This document shows positions 22,701 through 33,681 of a stretch of DNA of 64,000 nucleotides, piece after piece (positions within the stretch are counted from its first letter, which is position 1; each line of letters begins with the position of its first letter). This stretch comes from Ditylenchus dipsaci. Lineage: Eukaryota; Nematoda; Chromadorea; Rhabditida; Anguinidae. The stretch lies in assembly GCA_004194705.1 (NCBI GenBank), contig SADC01000070.1:744001-808000 (forward strand), given 5' to 3'. Under the pieces are notes generated by a model. The model searched no databases. It was given only the letters and a program-made list of their open reading frames with translations, and was not told the origin of the DNA. A program made the position numbers and the translations under genes.

Positions 22701-25700
22701 TCTAATTCGCAGCATGCTTTTTCAGCCGTAACTTTTTATTTGGGTTTCTGATTTTGTTAATATTCTCCTAAGAGTAGTGAAAGTCATTGTTCAGTTTTAT
22801 CTGTCAGGTAAATTTTTTTTTGCCACATAAATCTTGATTTTCGAATGAGGCGATCGAGAGATGGGTTCATTATTCTTATTCAATTTTAAAAATAGGGCTA
22901 GGATACATTTGGCGAAAACGAAACTTGGCAAAAACGAAAGTCGGCAAAACGAAACTTGGCAAAAACGAAAGTCGGCCAAACGAAACTTGGCAAAAACGAA
23001 AGTCGGCCAAACGAAACTTGGCAAAACGAAAGTTGGCAAAACGAAAGTTGGCAAAACGAAACTTGGCAAAACGAAAGTTGTCAAAAAATCACCTTGGTCC
23101 CCCCTGTTGTGTTTTAGCAAAAAAAATTTTTCCCAAAAGTCTCGAAAAGCATTTATATACACGTTTTAAGCATTTTTCAACAAATTTTTTTTTGTAAAAA
23201 ATGCCAAAAAAAATTGCCTTGATCCCCAAGCTGATTTTTCGCCAGCTTTCGTTTTGCTAAGTTTCGTTTTGCTAAGATTCGTTTTGACAAAACCCACGTT
23301 TGCCAAGTTTCGTTTTTGCCAAATGTATCCTAGCCAAAAATAGTATGGAATAGATTGATGGTTTTTAAAATTGTATTTTGGCAGCGAAACTTTATTTTTG
23401 TGTCAACATTTTGATCCATCAGAGCATTTAATTTAGAGTTGTAGAAATTCCCGGAAATATAGAAAACCCGGGAATATTCCCGGGAACATTGGAATATTCC
23501 CGGAATATTCCATATAGGGAAAATACCGGGAAACCCGGGAATATTCCCAATGTTCCCGGGAATATTCCCGGAAATATTCCCGGGAATATTCCCATTATAC
23601 AACCCTAATTTAATTTCTATTTTGCTGAAAAGATTTGAATAATGAGACCCATAGGTGCTTCATTTGATAAAAAACCCATATCAAAATAAAAACAGATTGC
23701 ACATTCACCGAATGTCCCAATACAAAATTACCGAAACTTTTGATGAAGTTTCACTCGCTCGAGAATAAAATGTAATTTTGCAGGAATTTTTCAAGTTTGG
23801 TAGAAAGCCAAGCCAAGCCAAAGCAACTCGTGGTGGTATTGGTGGAGAAGCGGAGACGCTAAATGTTGGCTCCCCCAATGAGACATCTTCCGCATTTTCC
23901 AGTCATTTGCGCAACCCCAACTTTGGCAGAGGCAGTGATAGAAGGAAGTCTGTGGGTCTACAGCTTCGCCTAGTGCTGGTCCTGCAACCACTTCTAAGCC
24001 TAATTCACATGTAAATTAGTTTGAAAATAAAGAAAATCTGAACGATCAATTTTAGCAAGCCACATCCAGCGGTAAGATAACAAAACAATATTTTTATTCT
24101 ATGAAGAACTACAAATTTCAGGTCATTCCACCGGAGCAGCTCTTGCAGTAGGACTGGTAGCCCCTGCAGATATACCTTATTGTGGTTGGTTGATTATTTT
24201 AATTTACCCAAGACCGGCAAATTATATTTTCGATTGCTGTCGAAATACCCATATAACATACGAGAAATTCTACAGTTATCAACGTACAGTTATTGACTCG
24301 AGAAAACTGACTCAAGGTGATAACTGTATGCCGATAAAATTCTACAGTTCTCTCGTACAGTTACCGAAGAGGGTGAAAACGAGCCAAGACAATAACTGTA
24401 CCTCGCAAATTCAAATTGATTGGCTTTCGGTAAATTAGGTCATATTTACAATTTTTAATTTTCCGATGAATTTAACAAATGATAAAATATATTTCAAAAA
24501 ATAGCGACTGTTCTTTAGGGGAGAACGAGCCAGACACAGCTTCTGACGCCAATTACCCATCTTCCACAATAAGGTAGGACTTTTAAGCACTAGCCTAAAA
24601 TAATTTGATTTTTTTCATTTAGCACGAAGCTTTGTATCCCACAAAAAGTGCCATTCCCTCGTCTTTCACCTCCGGCTCTTCTTTTGATAAGGCAAGGCAA
24701 AGCTTGTGCTATGAGCTGCCAGATTTCTTGAAACAGGTAAAAACTTATTTTTAAAACATTTTTTCGACTCATAATTTTTCTTATTCCTAGAACGACAACA
24801 TTCCCTCATCAACTGCCCAGATTCGCAGCGTCGGCTCTAATGGTTCTATGCCTTGTGTTCCTGGTAATACTTTCGGTAATTTTGAACTAAAAATTAAAAG
24901 TTGATCTGAAATATTTCTGCAACTCACTAAACAGGCTTCTGAGACAAGAATTAATACTCTGAAAAGACACCGCCATTAGGTTGTGATTCCGACACATTCG
25001 ACAACATAACAACGCGTACCACAAAGTGGTCATGTCATATTCGTGAAATCTTCGTTTGGCTGTCATTTGGCTGTTTAGAACAAATGTCAGAGAATCAAGG
25101 TAGATCTAAATCTAAGGGTATTCTTTAGTTCCCCCTATACTCGAATTTTTTTAAAGGTGACCCAAAATCACTTCCCCCCCTCCAAACTTATTTTTTCTGC
25201 AAAACAAGCTACGAGAAGCATTTCTAAACACTGTCTAAAAAAGAAAAATTGAATTTTGTCAGAAAAATTGATCATTCGCCCCTTGGGGTAGATGGTCTTT
25301 CGAGTATTTTAGGGTCATTTTTTGGGTGATTTGGCAAAAAGACTCTTCAAATGCATTTTTGACCAAGAGTCTCGCTCGGAATTGTGTCTAAGGGAAGTCT
25401 GTGCGCGCATCTCTAATTAACCAAGCCCCTGCGCCTCCGAACGGGGAGCAGGGGCTTGGCTGCTTGAGGTTGAGATACCTGAGTTAAGATAAGACACGTA
25501 TCTTAACAACTTGACCACAATGTGTTCAGAGTCAATATCTTTGACGAGGTCGTGAAAGACAAGAAATCTTGGCCGACACAAAAACAATGATAAATTTTCA
25601 TTGTTAAACAAAAATATCTGCGCATGTATTGCGTGACTTCGTTCAGGCCGGAAGTTTATCTTTACCTAGCAAATATTAAGCGCCTTTAGTTAACTAACGT

Positions 25701-25936
25701 AATGTATAATTTAAATTCGTTGATAGTTTTCAAAAAAATTTCGTTGCTACAAATACCTTCGCGAATCATCAAATCGATTTTTTTTTCTTGGACATTATAT
25801 TGTTATTCTGAAGCAAGATACCATTTCAGCCATTTATGCCTCCGCGGTGCGTTCAATTGACAAAGATTCAGCCATGACACCCACAGATGATGCAATGGAC
25901 AGTGGTTTGACCTGGCAAAAGGCTGATTACGTCTAG
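16733..25936 (+). CDS. RGS12/RGS14/loco-type regulator of G-protein signalling (multi-exon)
   Basis: Members of this family speed GTP hydrolysis on G-alpha subunits and bind small GTPases of the Ras/Rap group at the membrane. Exons read: 16733-16803, 16848-16931, 16989-17020, 17572-17701 and 17749-17851 encode the RGS domain (QFLQQQFCAENINFYLAVEE, EPVNIDNSTANSIRDAYKKN, IFHLLKYDCWPRYLRAG). Then 19107-19162 and 19309-19620 (acceptor could be 19289) form a Ser-rich linker. 20136-20255, 20720-20803 and 20855-20997 carry a first Raf-like Ras-binding domain (VKQWAASIAETHGLDKNATE). 21614-21797 carries the second (GKTIRPIMSKYNVDPDQAIV). Tail exons: 21850-22051, 23784-24010, 24056-24071, 24122-24184 (end uncertain), 24519-24573, 24623-24736, 24791-24863 and 25830-25936, ending ADYV then TAG. 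Phases agree up to 21797. After that, exon 21850 has an in-frame TGA (21919-21921), exon 23784 needs a frame change, and 24573/24623 do not join in phase. A GoLoco motif was not recognised. The 5' end is incomplete. Confidence 0.85.
17084..17200. repeat. Short intronic inverted-repeat element
   Basis: The ends ATGGCTTGCTCACATTCAT and (reverse complement) ATGGCTTGTTCACCTTCTTG enclose GAGTTCGAGTTTGAGTT-type words. It is a small relative of the element at 3,474-4,504 and lies in the RGS gene intron 17,021-17,571. Confidence 0.6.
18529..18769. mobile_element. GRCGCTACT-family hAT MITE, 241 bp, 8-bp TSD
   Basis: The ends GGCGCTAGTAACGAATACCC and (reverse complement) GACGCTAGTAGCGAAACCCC are flanked by an exact 8-bp duplication GAAAAAAT at 18,521-18,528 and 18,770-18,777. 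The core has GGCTTAGCCTCAGGCTTGAG and GGCCAGCGTACGGAAGTTGT. A C or G homopolymer follows each end. It sits in the RGS intron between 17,851 and 19,107. Confidence 0.88.
20440..20684. mobile_element. TAGGGTTG-family MITE, left end eroded
   Basis: The right end is intact (reverse complement TAGGGTTGTCAGGGTAGTGC) and the body matches the element at 48,313-48,579, including GCCGTCGATTAATTG near the left. The left terminus is scrambled into GGGTTT-rich sequence, so no target duplication can be read. It is intronic in the RGS gene. Confidence 0.7.
22228..22640. mobile_element. Palindromic MITE in RGS intron
   Basis: The arms of nearly 200 bp are inverted copies. Outer words are GACTTCTACTGCTACTTTTT and its partner near 22,610-22,638; inner words are TTTATCGATTAAGTGGTCAA and its partner near 22,507-22,525. 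It lies in the long intron between 22,051 and 23,784. The flanking duplication could not be defined. Confidence 0.65.
22896..23335. mobile_element. hAT-type element with GGCAAAACGAAACTT arms, 8-bp TSD
   Basis: The ends are GGCTAGGATACATTTGGCGA and (reverse complement) GGCTAGGATACATTTGGCAA. The flanks are an exact 8-bp duplication AAAAATAG at 22,888-22,895 and 23,336-23,343. The left arm holds about ten tandem units of about 15-17 bp of the form GGCAAAACGAAACTT or GGCAAAAACGAAAGTC. The right arm holds a few, inverted. The Lys/Asn-rich frames seen here only translate the repeat. Intronic. Confidence 0.9.
23434..23607. mobile_element. hAT-type MITE with GGGAATATTCCC arms, 8-bp TSD
   Basis: The ends TAGAGTTGTAGAAATTCCCG and (reverse complement) TAGGGTTGTATAATGGGAAT are flanked by an exact 8-bp duplication ATTTAATT at 23,426-23,433 and 23,608-23,615. 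The interior is almost entirely CCCGGGAATATTCCCGG-like units, each self-complementary. It lies less than 100 bp from the previous element, in the same intron. Confidence 0.85.
24230..24440. repeat. ACAGTTAT/TAACTGTA repeat cluster in intron
   Basis: The words CTACAGTTATCAACGTACAG, GATAACTGTATGCC, TTCTACAGTTCTC and AATAACTGTACC recur in both orientations over about 200 bp, enough to form alternative hairpins. Probably a small foldback element; its ends are not defined. Confidence 0.45.
25366..25490. repeat. GTCTAAGGTA hairpin family, copy 2
   Basis: AGAGTCTCGCTCGGAATTGT, GTCTAAGGGAAG and GTGCGCGCATCTCTAA are followed by a CCAAGCCCCTGCGCC / GGAGCAGGGGCTTGG stem and GGTTGAGAT. The outer right side is degraded. 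It lies in the last RGS intron. Confidence 0.65.
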
Positions 25937-26112
25937 AGGACAATCTGCTTAGATCCTGGGTGTTATTAATTTGTCAAAGAATAATTTTTAATGCTCTCAT
26001 TTTGTTGTGTCTATTGTTCTATCTACTGCCAGTTGTGTGTTGTTGTTTTGGTAACTTTGTATAATATTGACTTATTTGTTTTGATTAAGTCTCAAATCAT
26101 TTTTATAAATAT

Positions 26113-26118
26113 AATAAA
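26113..26118 (+). terminator. Poly(A) signal AATAAA of the RGS-type gene
   Basis: AATAAA lies 177 bp after the TAG stop at 25,934-25,936, in an AT-rich 3' flank. The position fits the 3' end of the RGS transcript. Confidence 0.5.
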
Positions 26119-27123
26119 TTATATATTTTATTTACTTATTCACACATAAGGAGTCTGGAATCAGAGAAAAGACCGCCCTATTCCACCACTATGACCCAAA
26201 ACCCTCAAATAGTCATTCTCAAATTTAAACGCTAATGTCTAAGTTCAGAGCAAATATTTCACATAAACGTTTATTAAATTCCTTCCCTTTATTACATATG
26301 TTGCAAAACTGAATTTTTTTTTAAATCGCACAGTTTTTTTCTTATAAAGTTTTCAATTTCAGTTTCAAGGTGAAATTCGGGCCGGAGTAGCTAAGATCAT
26401 TGATTTTTATCAGCTTCTGAGGGTGTAGTAGTAAACATATCGTGAAAATATTTTTAGGGGGTGCTCGAAGATTTTTAGCCATAAACAATAATCACCAAAA
26501 GTCGATTTTTCGCCCTGGGGTACCAAGAATAGATTAAACTATAAGTGTAGCTGAAGCGTGTAGATATAAGCTATGAGTATAGCTAGAGCCCAGATCACTC
26601 TTTTCACTTATCAACTTTTCAATTATCACTCATCCTTCACTGGAATAGCTCCCAGGGTTACATGATGGTATCATCTTTCTACAAAATTGTGCACATAGTC
26701 GCCGTTTTTACTAAAAGAAAAAGAATGCACTTTTCACCCAGAAGAAGTCAGATGTAAGATTTATCCATTTGTTGTCGGCTTGACAAGATAAGCAATGGTT
26801 GAATTTTAATTTGTTCAAAAATTGTAATTTTTTATCTAGTGAATATGATACTTTTTGATTTTAGTGTAACCCAACAATATTAAAAACACGACATTAATTA
26901 ATTGAAGCAAATGCATCGGACTTCATACAAGTTAGATCTTTTCCAATTTAGGCTGACTCTCATATTTAGATTCAGGGACGGGAATGCTGTAGGTTGTTGC
27001 GTGCAATCTAATAGGTAGGGTAGGTAAGTATGCAGCGGATTGGGTAGGTACGTCAAGTAGGTAGGTAGATCAAATATCGTATTTTCTCTACCTAGCAGTC
27101 AGTTTGTTTTTCAATCTTCCTTC
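26119..27123. other. Intergenic with GGTAGGTA minisatellite
   Basis: No gene seen. At about 27,012-27,075 there is an irregular GGTAGGTAGG-type tandem run. Confidence 0.4.
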
Positions 27124-27586
27124 AGGCGCATACACAATCAGGAGGCTTTTTGCGGATGCTAAAGCAGACTACTCACTAATAATGCTCGCTTTTTTTACTG
27201 TTTTCCCAAACTTATTCAGTTGCTGCAGTTTTTTCATTTTTCAGTTGCTTATATAGCTTCTCACATCATATAATTTAGGTTGAGGGCTACCAAAAAAGCT
27301 ATTGACTGAGTAAACGTTGCTTTAAAAACTCAGATAAAATTTTAAGAATAAATTTTTTTCCGCACTCGAATTCGAGTGCGGATGCTTGGGCGGAGTCTTT
27401 CTTTTTTAACTGAATTTTTTTAAAAACATCTAACTTATCAATAGCTCATCTTGTAGCTCTGAATATCAGCTACAAGATGGCACCAAAAGAATAATTTTTG
27501 AAAAATTAAAAAAAAAGTTATGGCCATTTCCGAGTGTAAAGTCTGGTTTAGCATCCGCAAACAGCCTCCTCATTGTGAATGCGCCT
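27124..27586. mobile_element. Inverted-repeat element, about 463 bp
   Basis: The ends AGGCGCATACACAATCAGGA and (reverse complement) AGGCGCATTCACAATGAGGA continue inward as GGATGCTAAA for about 40 bp. Inside are a perfect 22-bp palindrome centred on GAATTC at 27,361-27,382 and a second hairpin (CATCTTGTAGCT...AGCTACAAGATG). No coding sequence. Confidence 0.75.
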
Positions 27587-28531
27587 CGGGGGTTGCTTTA
27601 GAACACAGGGTCGTTATATCGCATAACATCTTAGCGCCGAAAGCGAGGCTGAAAAAATTCCAAGAATTTTATTAGTACAACATGAGCATACAATTAATAT
27701 AGGGTGAATAGAACATACATCGCCTACGGTCGGAAATCTCCGCCCGATTAAATTATTTTTTAAATAAAAATAGAGGGGTTAGTAAACGGTAACTTGAAAT
27801 TCCGGGTACTTATCGGTAAGTCACTGGCAATTCCCCGGTAATTCACCGAAAACTAAATGATTTATAAATTCTGTAATAATAGCCCACCCCCAAAGGAAGG
27901 TTTACTAATAATCTTACAAGCTGTTATAAACGCTCACTCAAAAATTCACCAAATTTATTTTAGTCAGTAGTACCAGGAAGTGGGAACAACAAAAATAGTT
28001 TTTTATAATTTTATAAATCGGCTAGCACTCAATCCAAAAAAAAATTAACAAATAATATCATAGAAAACATTTTTTGTGAGAGAAAAAGAAAAATTAAAAT
28101 AAGACAAAAATAAGCCAAATTTAGATATTTAACAGTGCAAAAAGCCATTTCAAAAAATGATTTTTCGTTTGCTTCTAAGAGCCGACCTTATGAGAGACGG
28201 TCGACTCATTTTTCAACCTTGCCTCTTGTATACCTAGTCTTAAACCGTACAAATGATTTGTTTTCATCAAAAAGTGCCTAACAAGGGAACCTTCAGGAGT
28301 GTCTTTTTAAAGTAGTTGATTGAGATCTTTTTCTTGCAAATTCGTGTAGAAACGCGAAAGTACTTCAACAAAGTGCTGCCTCTTTTTCTAGATTATGAAT
28401 TAAGAATCAGGGCAAGAATCAGGGAGACAGAGCGCCTATGAAGTTATACGCGTTTTCATGTTTTTTAGCTCAGTTTTATATTTCTCGTGATTTTTATATT
28501 ATATCATATTTTATATTTCCATTTTGAATGG
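27587..28531. other. Intergenic, nothing recognised
   Basis: AT-rich. GGTAATTCACCG/CGGTAAGTCA-like words near 27,790-27,855 hint at a minor repeat. No gene seen. Confidence 0.4.
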
Positions 28532-28782
28532 GGTATTTTCTGCCCAATATAATTGTTGTGATTTACACTCCAAAAAAAAACAGCTACAATTTTCCAAAAT
28601 GTCTAAAAGTGGCCGATACAGGAATGTGATTGGAATTCAAATAGTCGCTACTTTTGTTTTTCTATCAATAAAGCGGGCATTCGAATTCTCGCCATATCGC
28701 TGTATCGGTCTCTTCGGATATTTTGGAGAACTGTGGTGGGCTTTTCAAATTACTCATCACAAAATAGCAGGCACAAAATACC
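28532..28782. mobile_element. MITE with GGGTATTTT ends, about 251 bp
   Basis: GGGTATTTTCTGCCCAAT at the left pairs with GGCACAAAATACC at the right, and AATGTCTAAAAGTGGCCGAT pairs with the inverted words at 28,700-28,728. The 97-codon plus-strand frame across it is a by-product of the inverted repeat. Confidence 0.6.
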
Positions 28783-30234
28783 TATGCAAATTGGAAACCC
28801 AGAAAATATACAAATGAAGGGCAATCCAAAAGTAAACTAAAAACTGTGATACCTGTATCATGGTTTTCAGCGAGCTTTTAGTGCGCTCTGTGTGTAACGT
28901 TTGTACGTAAAACTAAATTACGTGAAACAGAAGTTGTTTTTGCTTAAAAAAATACAAAAAAAATTATGAGTTTTCCTGGATTTGGTGTCAACTAAAGTCA
29001 AATTACGGTTTCACCAGTACGTTGCTTAAGGTTGTCTTGGCTTTCTCTCAAACTTGGAAATTGGTTTTTAGTACGGTAAAAAGGGGAAACCCGATCATTT
29101 TTTGAATAGCTAGTTTTCAAATTTGAGCTTACGTGCGTAACGTGAGGAATGTTGACAAAGTTTTCAAACCCTATCTTTGACAAGTCCCAGAAATGTCTAT
29201 TATACTTGTACTATAATGTCTTCAAAATTTGAATGTGTGGTCTACTCTGCCGTGATAAGTCATGGAAAACACAGCAGTCTTATACAGTCCACTATCGATA
29301 AACCGGCACGCCTGGGAACTCGCCTGGGGTGCCGACCTATTGAAAGTGCCGCTTAATCGGAAGTATCACTTATTCGACATTAAATCAGTGGTACTATTCC
29401 ATTGTACCCATCCCACCACCAGGGTTAGTTTACAAACAGAGCTAAACAGTGAAGATGAGACGCTCAAGACGGGCCTTAAATACACACGAGCAATACGCGG
29501 AGAGGAGTGATGGGTAAGTAGGCAATTTTCGCCGCGGCACCGCCCCACGCCCCAGTGGTTTTCAGACCTTCGCCCCGGCACCGCCACACGCCCCGAGGCA
29601 AACCAGACCAACGCCCTGCACCGCCCATCGCCCTGGGCGTCGCAAGATGATCGTCCCAGAACCGCTTATGCCGACCGCTGATGCGCACCGTTTATGAAGC
29701 ATTGCCGGTTTTTTTATGCGGTTATTATGCTTCAGCCAGTTCATAAGGCCAATTTTAATTGAAACTTGAAAAAATTGAGGTCTTCTTGCAAAGTTTAGGA
29801 TGAATAAACAGGCGCCGGAGTACCCATACCCGCCCTAGCCAAACACTTTGCCTTCGTCCCGCCGCGCGCCGAGGCACCGCCCCACTCCTCAAGGCGAACC
29901 AAGCTATCGCCTTGGCACCGTCCCACGCCCCGAGGCGTGTTCCATTTTCGGCAGTCAGTAGCGCAACCTACCCAAAAATAATTAGTTAGTAACTATAGAA
30001 AAAATATTTCCTAATTTACAAATCCAAGAAGACACTGGCCAAATTTTACAATGTTGTTAATCTTCCTTCTAGTCATAATATAATACCAATAATCTTAACC
30101 GAAAAAACCACGTAAAACATGTTATAAGGTGTGTGATAGCACCAAATAAGAAAAAATTCGACTCATGAGAGGTGTTTAATGGGTTTTAAAATTTGCGGGG
30201 ATTCAATTTTATTTGTCAGATAAGGTTTTGTATA
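28783..30234. other. Intergenic with GC-rich CGCCCC clusters
   Basis: Around 29,287 a CAGTCCACTATCGATAAACC terminus resembles the pogo-like ends elsewhere in the window, without a partner. Two GC-rich clusters (29,525-29,660 and 29,815-29,940) repeat words such as GCACCGCCCCACGCCCCGAG. No gene recognised. Confidence 0.4.
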
Positions 30235-31014
30235 CAGTCAAAACTCGATAGAGTACACAGCCTGAGCATCGGCTTCAAGTGTACACTATATCGAGTGTCC
30301 ATTCTAGTCATTTCAATTAACCGCTGGACAAATTAATTGAATCCTGATGTACACTATATCAAGTGTACATTATATTGAGTTTAGGCTCTTTTGTTGTTGT
30401 GGTCCCTCTAAATTTTCGAAAAGTAGCCGAACACACGTTCTAAACTACTTTTTCTGTTTTTTACTATGTAAAAATATATCTAATTAGTTGCTAATCGAAA
30501 AAATTAACTCTTTTCTCAAAAAATTGACTTTAACTCGGCAAAAATAGATGGTCTTTTTAGGGTATTTTTGGTAATTTTCAGGCTTAGGCACTTAGGATTA
30601 GGCTAGAGTAGACCAGCGTAAGTAAGGACAAGCTCAAAAATGATTTTCAAACACTAACGAAGTAAGAATAAAATGTTTGATTCCGTCTTAACAAATGCTG
30701 GCCCACCCTGGCCTAAAAAGATTAATCCTAATCCACATATGTGACCGAAGTTTAGTCGAAAATTCGCTGTAAAATACCATTTACTTTAGATGACTTTAAT
30801 TTTTTTGTAATATTTTTGAATTTTAATTTTTTTTGTAATTGTAATTTTTTGTAATTTTTTTGCACAAAAGAATTAGTTTTTTGCTAACAAACTGATTAGA
30901 AATGTTTCTTTTATCGTATTGAACCGAAAAAACTAGCAAAGAAGATGGTTTTGGGTCACCTTTCGAAAATTTAGAGGGGGGGGGGGCAACGACAAAAGTT
31001 CCGAGTTTCAGCTG
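30235..31014. mobile_element. Pogo-like MITE carrying a nested element
   Basis: TA plus CAGTCAAAACTCGATAGAG at the left pairs with CGAGTTTCAGCTG plus TA at the right. ACACTATATCGAGTGT words repeat just inside the left end. Most of the interior is a second element (30,383-31,003) inserted within it. Confidence 0.55.
30383..31003. mobile_element. GGCACTTTTGTCGTTG-family element, copy 1 (nested)
   Basis: The ends GGCTCTTTTGTTGTTGTGGT and (reverse complement) GGAACTTTTGTCGTTGCCCC, followed by CTCTAAATTTTCGAAA, match the element at 43,754-44,317. The centre carries the AGGCTTAGGCACTTAGGATT core shared with other families. No transposase seen. Confidence 0.6.
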
Positions 31015-31016
31015 TA

Positions 31017-31195
31017 TCAGATAAAATTTTATCTATCAGATAAAGTTTTATCTGTCAGATGAAACTAATTCCATTTTCTCTGGCAGATAAATTTATCTGT
31101 TCAGATACATTTATCATATACAGCCTGAGAATTTGCATAAATCTAACAGAATCTACAGATGAATTTATCTGTTCAGATAAATTTATTTGTTCTGT
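31017..31195. repeat. Self-complementary CAGATAAA/TTTATCTG array
   Basis: CAGATAAAATTTTATCTATC, CAGATAAATTTATCTGTTC and related words repeat through about 180 bp. Each is nearly palindromic. The architecture matches the repeat-armed elements elsewhere, but termini are not clear. Confidence 0.55.
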
Positions 31196-32449
31196 ACACC
31201 ACGGTTCGCACTTCATAAAAATACCACAACATGACTGACTTGGTATGATTACAGAAATCTACAGAATTTGCGAATAAAGATCATAGAATCATAGAGAAAT
31301 GGGATTAATACCCAAAATCTTCGGGATCGAGATCCTGATTTGGGAGGAATCTGGATCCTGTGCTCATCTCCATTAACGACACCTACTTTAAAGGGCGTGT
31401 CGGTGCCCGAAACGGTGAAATTTGAATTTTCAAAAGTCGGGCACCAATTTAATGCGTGAGACCCGAAAAATTTCAAATTCAAATTTAAATTTTCATTTCT
31501 ATTGCATGTGCTGAATCCCAATATCCTGAATATTAGACGTGTACTCCTTCTAATGCCAATCTTATTCATTTTTTGTCCATTTTTCAAAATTTTGAAGTAA
31601 AGTCTAGCAGAAACCATATATCTGCCAGCAATACGGAAAAGATTGAGAACGAAACTGACGATTTTTCGGTGTGTCCGCTTTCAGTACTGACTTTCGTGTA
31701 CTCAAGTACTGGTTGATTGTCGAAACAATGCACAAACTATAAAGATTCGGTGAGATTGAAGTGTTTGGAAAGAAGAGTTGGAACAGATGTATGCATTAAA
31801 TCTTGAAAAAATTTTAATTTTTACCTGAATATTTAAAGTTGTAAACAGTATTGATTTGGCTACTTGACAAACACATTATTGCGAGAGCTCTTGACCAAAA
31901 GATTTTGTATGTGGAGAAATTTGTGTGCAAAATGTCGCCAGAAATTTCAGAAGATATCGCCAAGTCGAATCGGAAGATTCGCCTATGCAAGCAATTCTGC
32001 AAGGTCTGAAAGTTTTTGAAAGCTTTTAACAGCAGGAAAAAAGAACTCTGAAACACGGTGGCTTCAACAAGCTGGCTTAGCATTTTTTCGATTGTCCTGA
32101 ATATTAATATAGTATTTGAACTAAGTGTGTAAAGCTATTGGATTGTTGTTATGTCATTTTGTAGCGCTTGAAATCGGCTATCGAATGGTGTATGAAAATT
32201 CTAATACTGAGCAACATAAAACTTTTGTTAAATTTTTTCTGACGTTTTGGCTCTCATCACATTTAAGGATAATTTAGAAAGTCGACACGGATTTCGAAAA
32301 ATCACTTTCTTGTATTCAGTTCTTTTCAAAAATAATCCATAATTAGGTAATTATTGTATTATTAGGTAATTACCGATAAGGATTACTCGAACCTGTAACC
32401 TCAAAATTCTTGCGGGTGAATTTACCGCGGGTGAATTTACCGCCGCCCG
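31196..32449. other. Intergenic, nothing recognised
   Basis: A 122-codon minus-strand frame (31,249-31,617) and an 89-codon one (31,814-32,083) are open but resemble nothing. TTTAAAGGGCGTGTCGGTGC at 31,389 resembles the end of the TTAA-flanked 2.8-kb element, without a partner. Confidence 0.4.
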
Positions 32450-32608
32450 CTGAAAACGATAGAAAAGTTATTTTCTGACACTTTTCCAGATAGAAAATAG
32501 ATTTTTTCGAATTTTTTTGACCGGAACTTGACTTTATATTAAGGTATTCTGCCGCGTTTTGGTCACCGGAGCTGTGCATAAAGAGCCTCTTTGATGTATT
32601 TTTGATCA

Positions 32609-32759
32609 AGAGTCTTGCTCGGAATTATGTCTAAGGTATGTGGTACCCCAAGCCTCAAGGTACCCTAAGCCCATTGCACCTCCGAAGTGGGCTTGGTGGG
32701 TTAGAGTTGAGATGCGCACACCCACATACCTTAGACGCAAATCACTCGAAAGTGACTCT
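32609..32759. repeat. GTCTAAGGTA hairpin family, copy 3
   Basis: AGAGTCTTGCTCGGAATTAT and GTCTAAGGTATGTGG at the left pair with GAGATGCGCACACCCACATA and TACCTTAGAC at the right, extending to CACTCGAAAGTGACTCT. The following words (GGATGCATA, TATGCATACCAGAGTTT, ATGCGGTAGGCCCCAGT) are shared with copies 1, 4 and 5. A partial repeat of the right half follows at 32,960-33,070. Confidence 0.75.
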
Positions 32760-33675
32760 GGATGCATATAACATGTATGCATACCAGAGTTTCTTTATGC
32801 GGTAGGCCCCAGTCAACAAAACTATGTTCAAATGGCATCTTTTGGGGTTATCCAGGAACCCTTTTAGGTTGAATTGCCTTGGGGGACCATTAGAGTGGCT
32901 GAGAATGACCAAGGCAAGGCAAAATTCAGATTTCGGTTGATTTTTCCCCTGAAAAAACACCCATATACCTTAGACATGAATCAGTCGGAAGAGACTTTGG
33001 ATGCATAAAATATGTATGCACAACTAGAGTTTTTTCATGCTGTAATCCCCATTTGACAAAACTATGTTCAAATGGCATCTTTTGGGTTATCCAGGAACCC
33101 TTTTAGGTTGAATTGCCTCGGGAGACCAAAGCAAAAAGTCAAATTTTTCCCCAGTAAAAAACCTATAATTCATGTATGAAACTAATCAAAAACTAGAGTT
33201 GAGTTATACGACCATTACGGGTAGATCTGGACAACTGAGGTTGCATTTAAACCGAGAGCTTTAGGATTCTAATTCGAATCAGAGACAGTACTGTTTATGA
33301 GACGGTACTGTTGAGCCAACGACAGTTTTTTAAAGTTCTCAATATTTGACTCGAGCAAATTCGCCAACAGACTTTTCCTGCTGAGTTTTCAAAAACTTCG
33401 TAGTCAAGTGGGGAAATATGAGTCACGACTAATCACTTTTAATGGGTTTCACTAAATAATTCAAAAAATACAGTGAAAACTGTCATAAGATAGCATTCGA
33501 GACTTATATACAAAATCACTTCGCAGCCTGTAAGTATTTTTTCCACGATATTGGTAAACCTATTTTTCAACCCTTCGCCCCCGCTTCCTTGACATTCAAT
33601 CACACTAGCCCATATTTAGCATCAAAGTACTCTAAATAATTTTCGATGTTTTCAAACATTTTTCCCAGCAAAGCT

Positions 33676-33681
33676 TTTATT
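33676..33681 (-). terminator. Poly(A) signal of the small gene, copy A
   Basis: AATAAA on the minus strand, 125 bp after the stop codon at 33,806-33,808. It is conserved in copy B at 42,303-42,308. Confidence 0.55.

Noticed and set aside
22861..23197. Two overlapping Lys/Asn-rich frames (ETWQKRKSAK-like repeats) as a repeat protein
   Set aside because: They simply translate the tandem GGCAAAACGAAACTT array inside a TSD-flanked element; frames on both strands are equally open.
28524..28817. 97-codon plus-strand frame as a small membrane protein
   Set aside because: It spans a MITE with inverted ends; no conserved motif, and its composition follows the inverted repeat.
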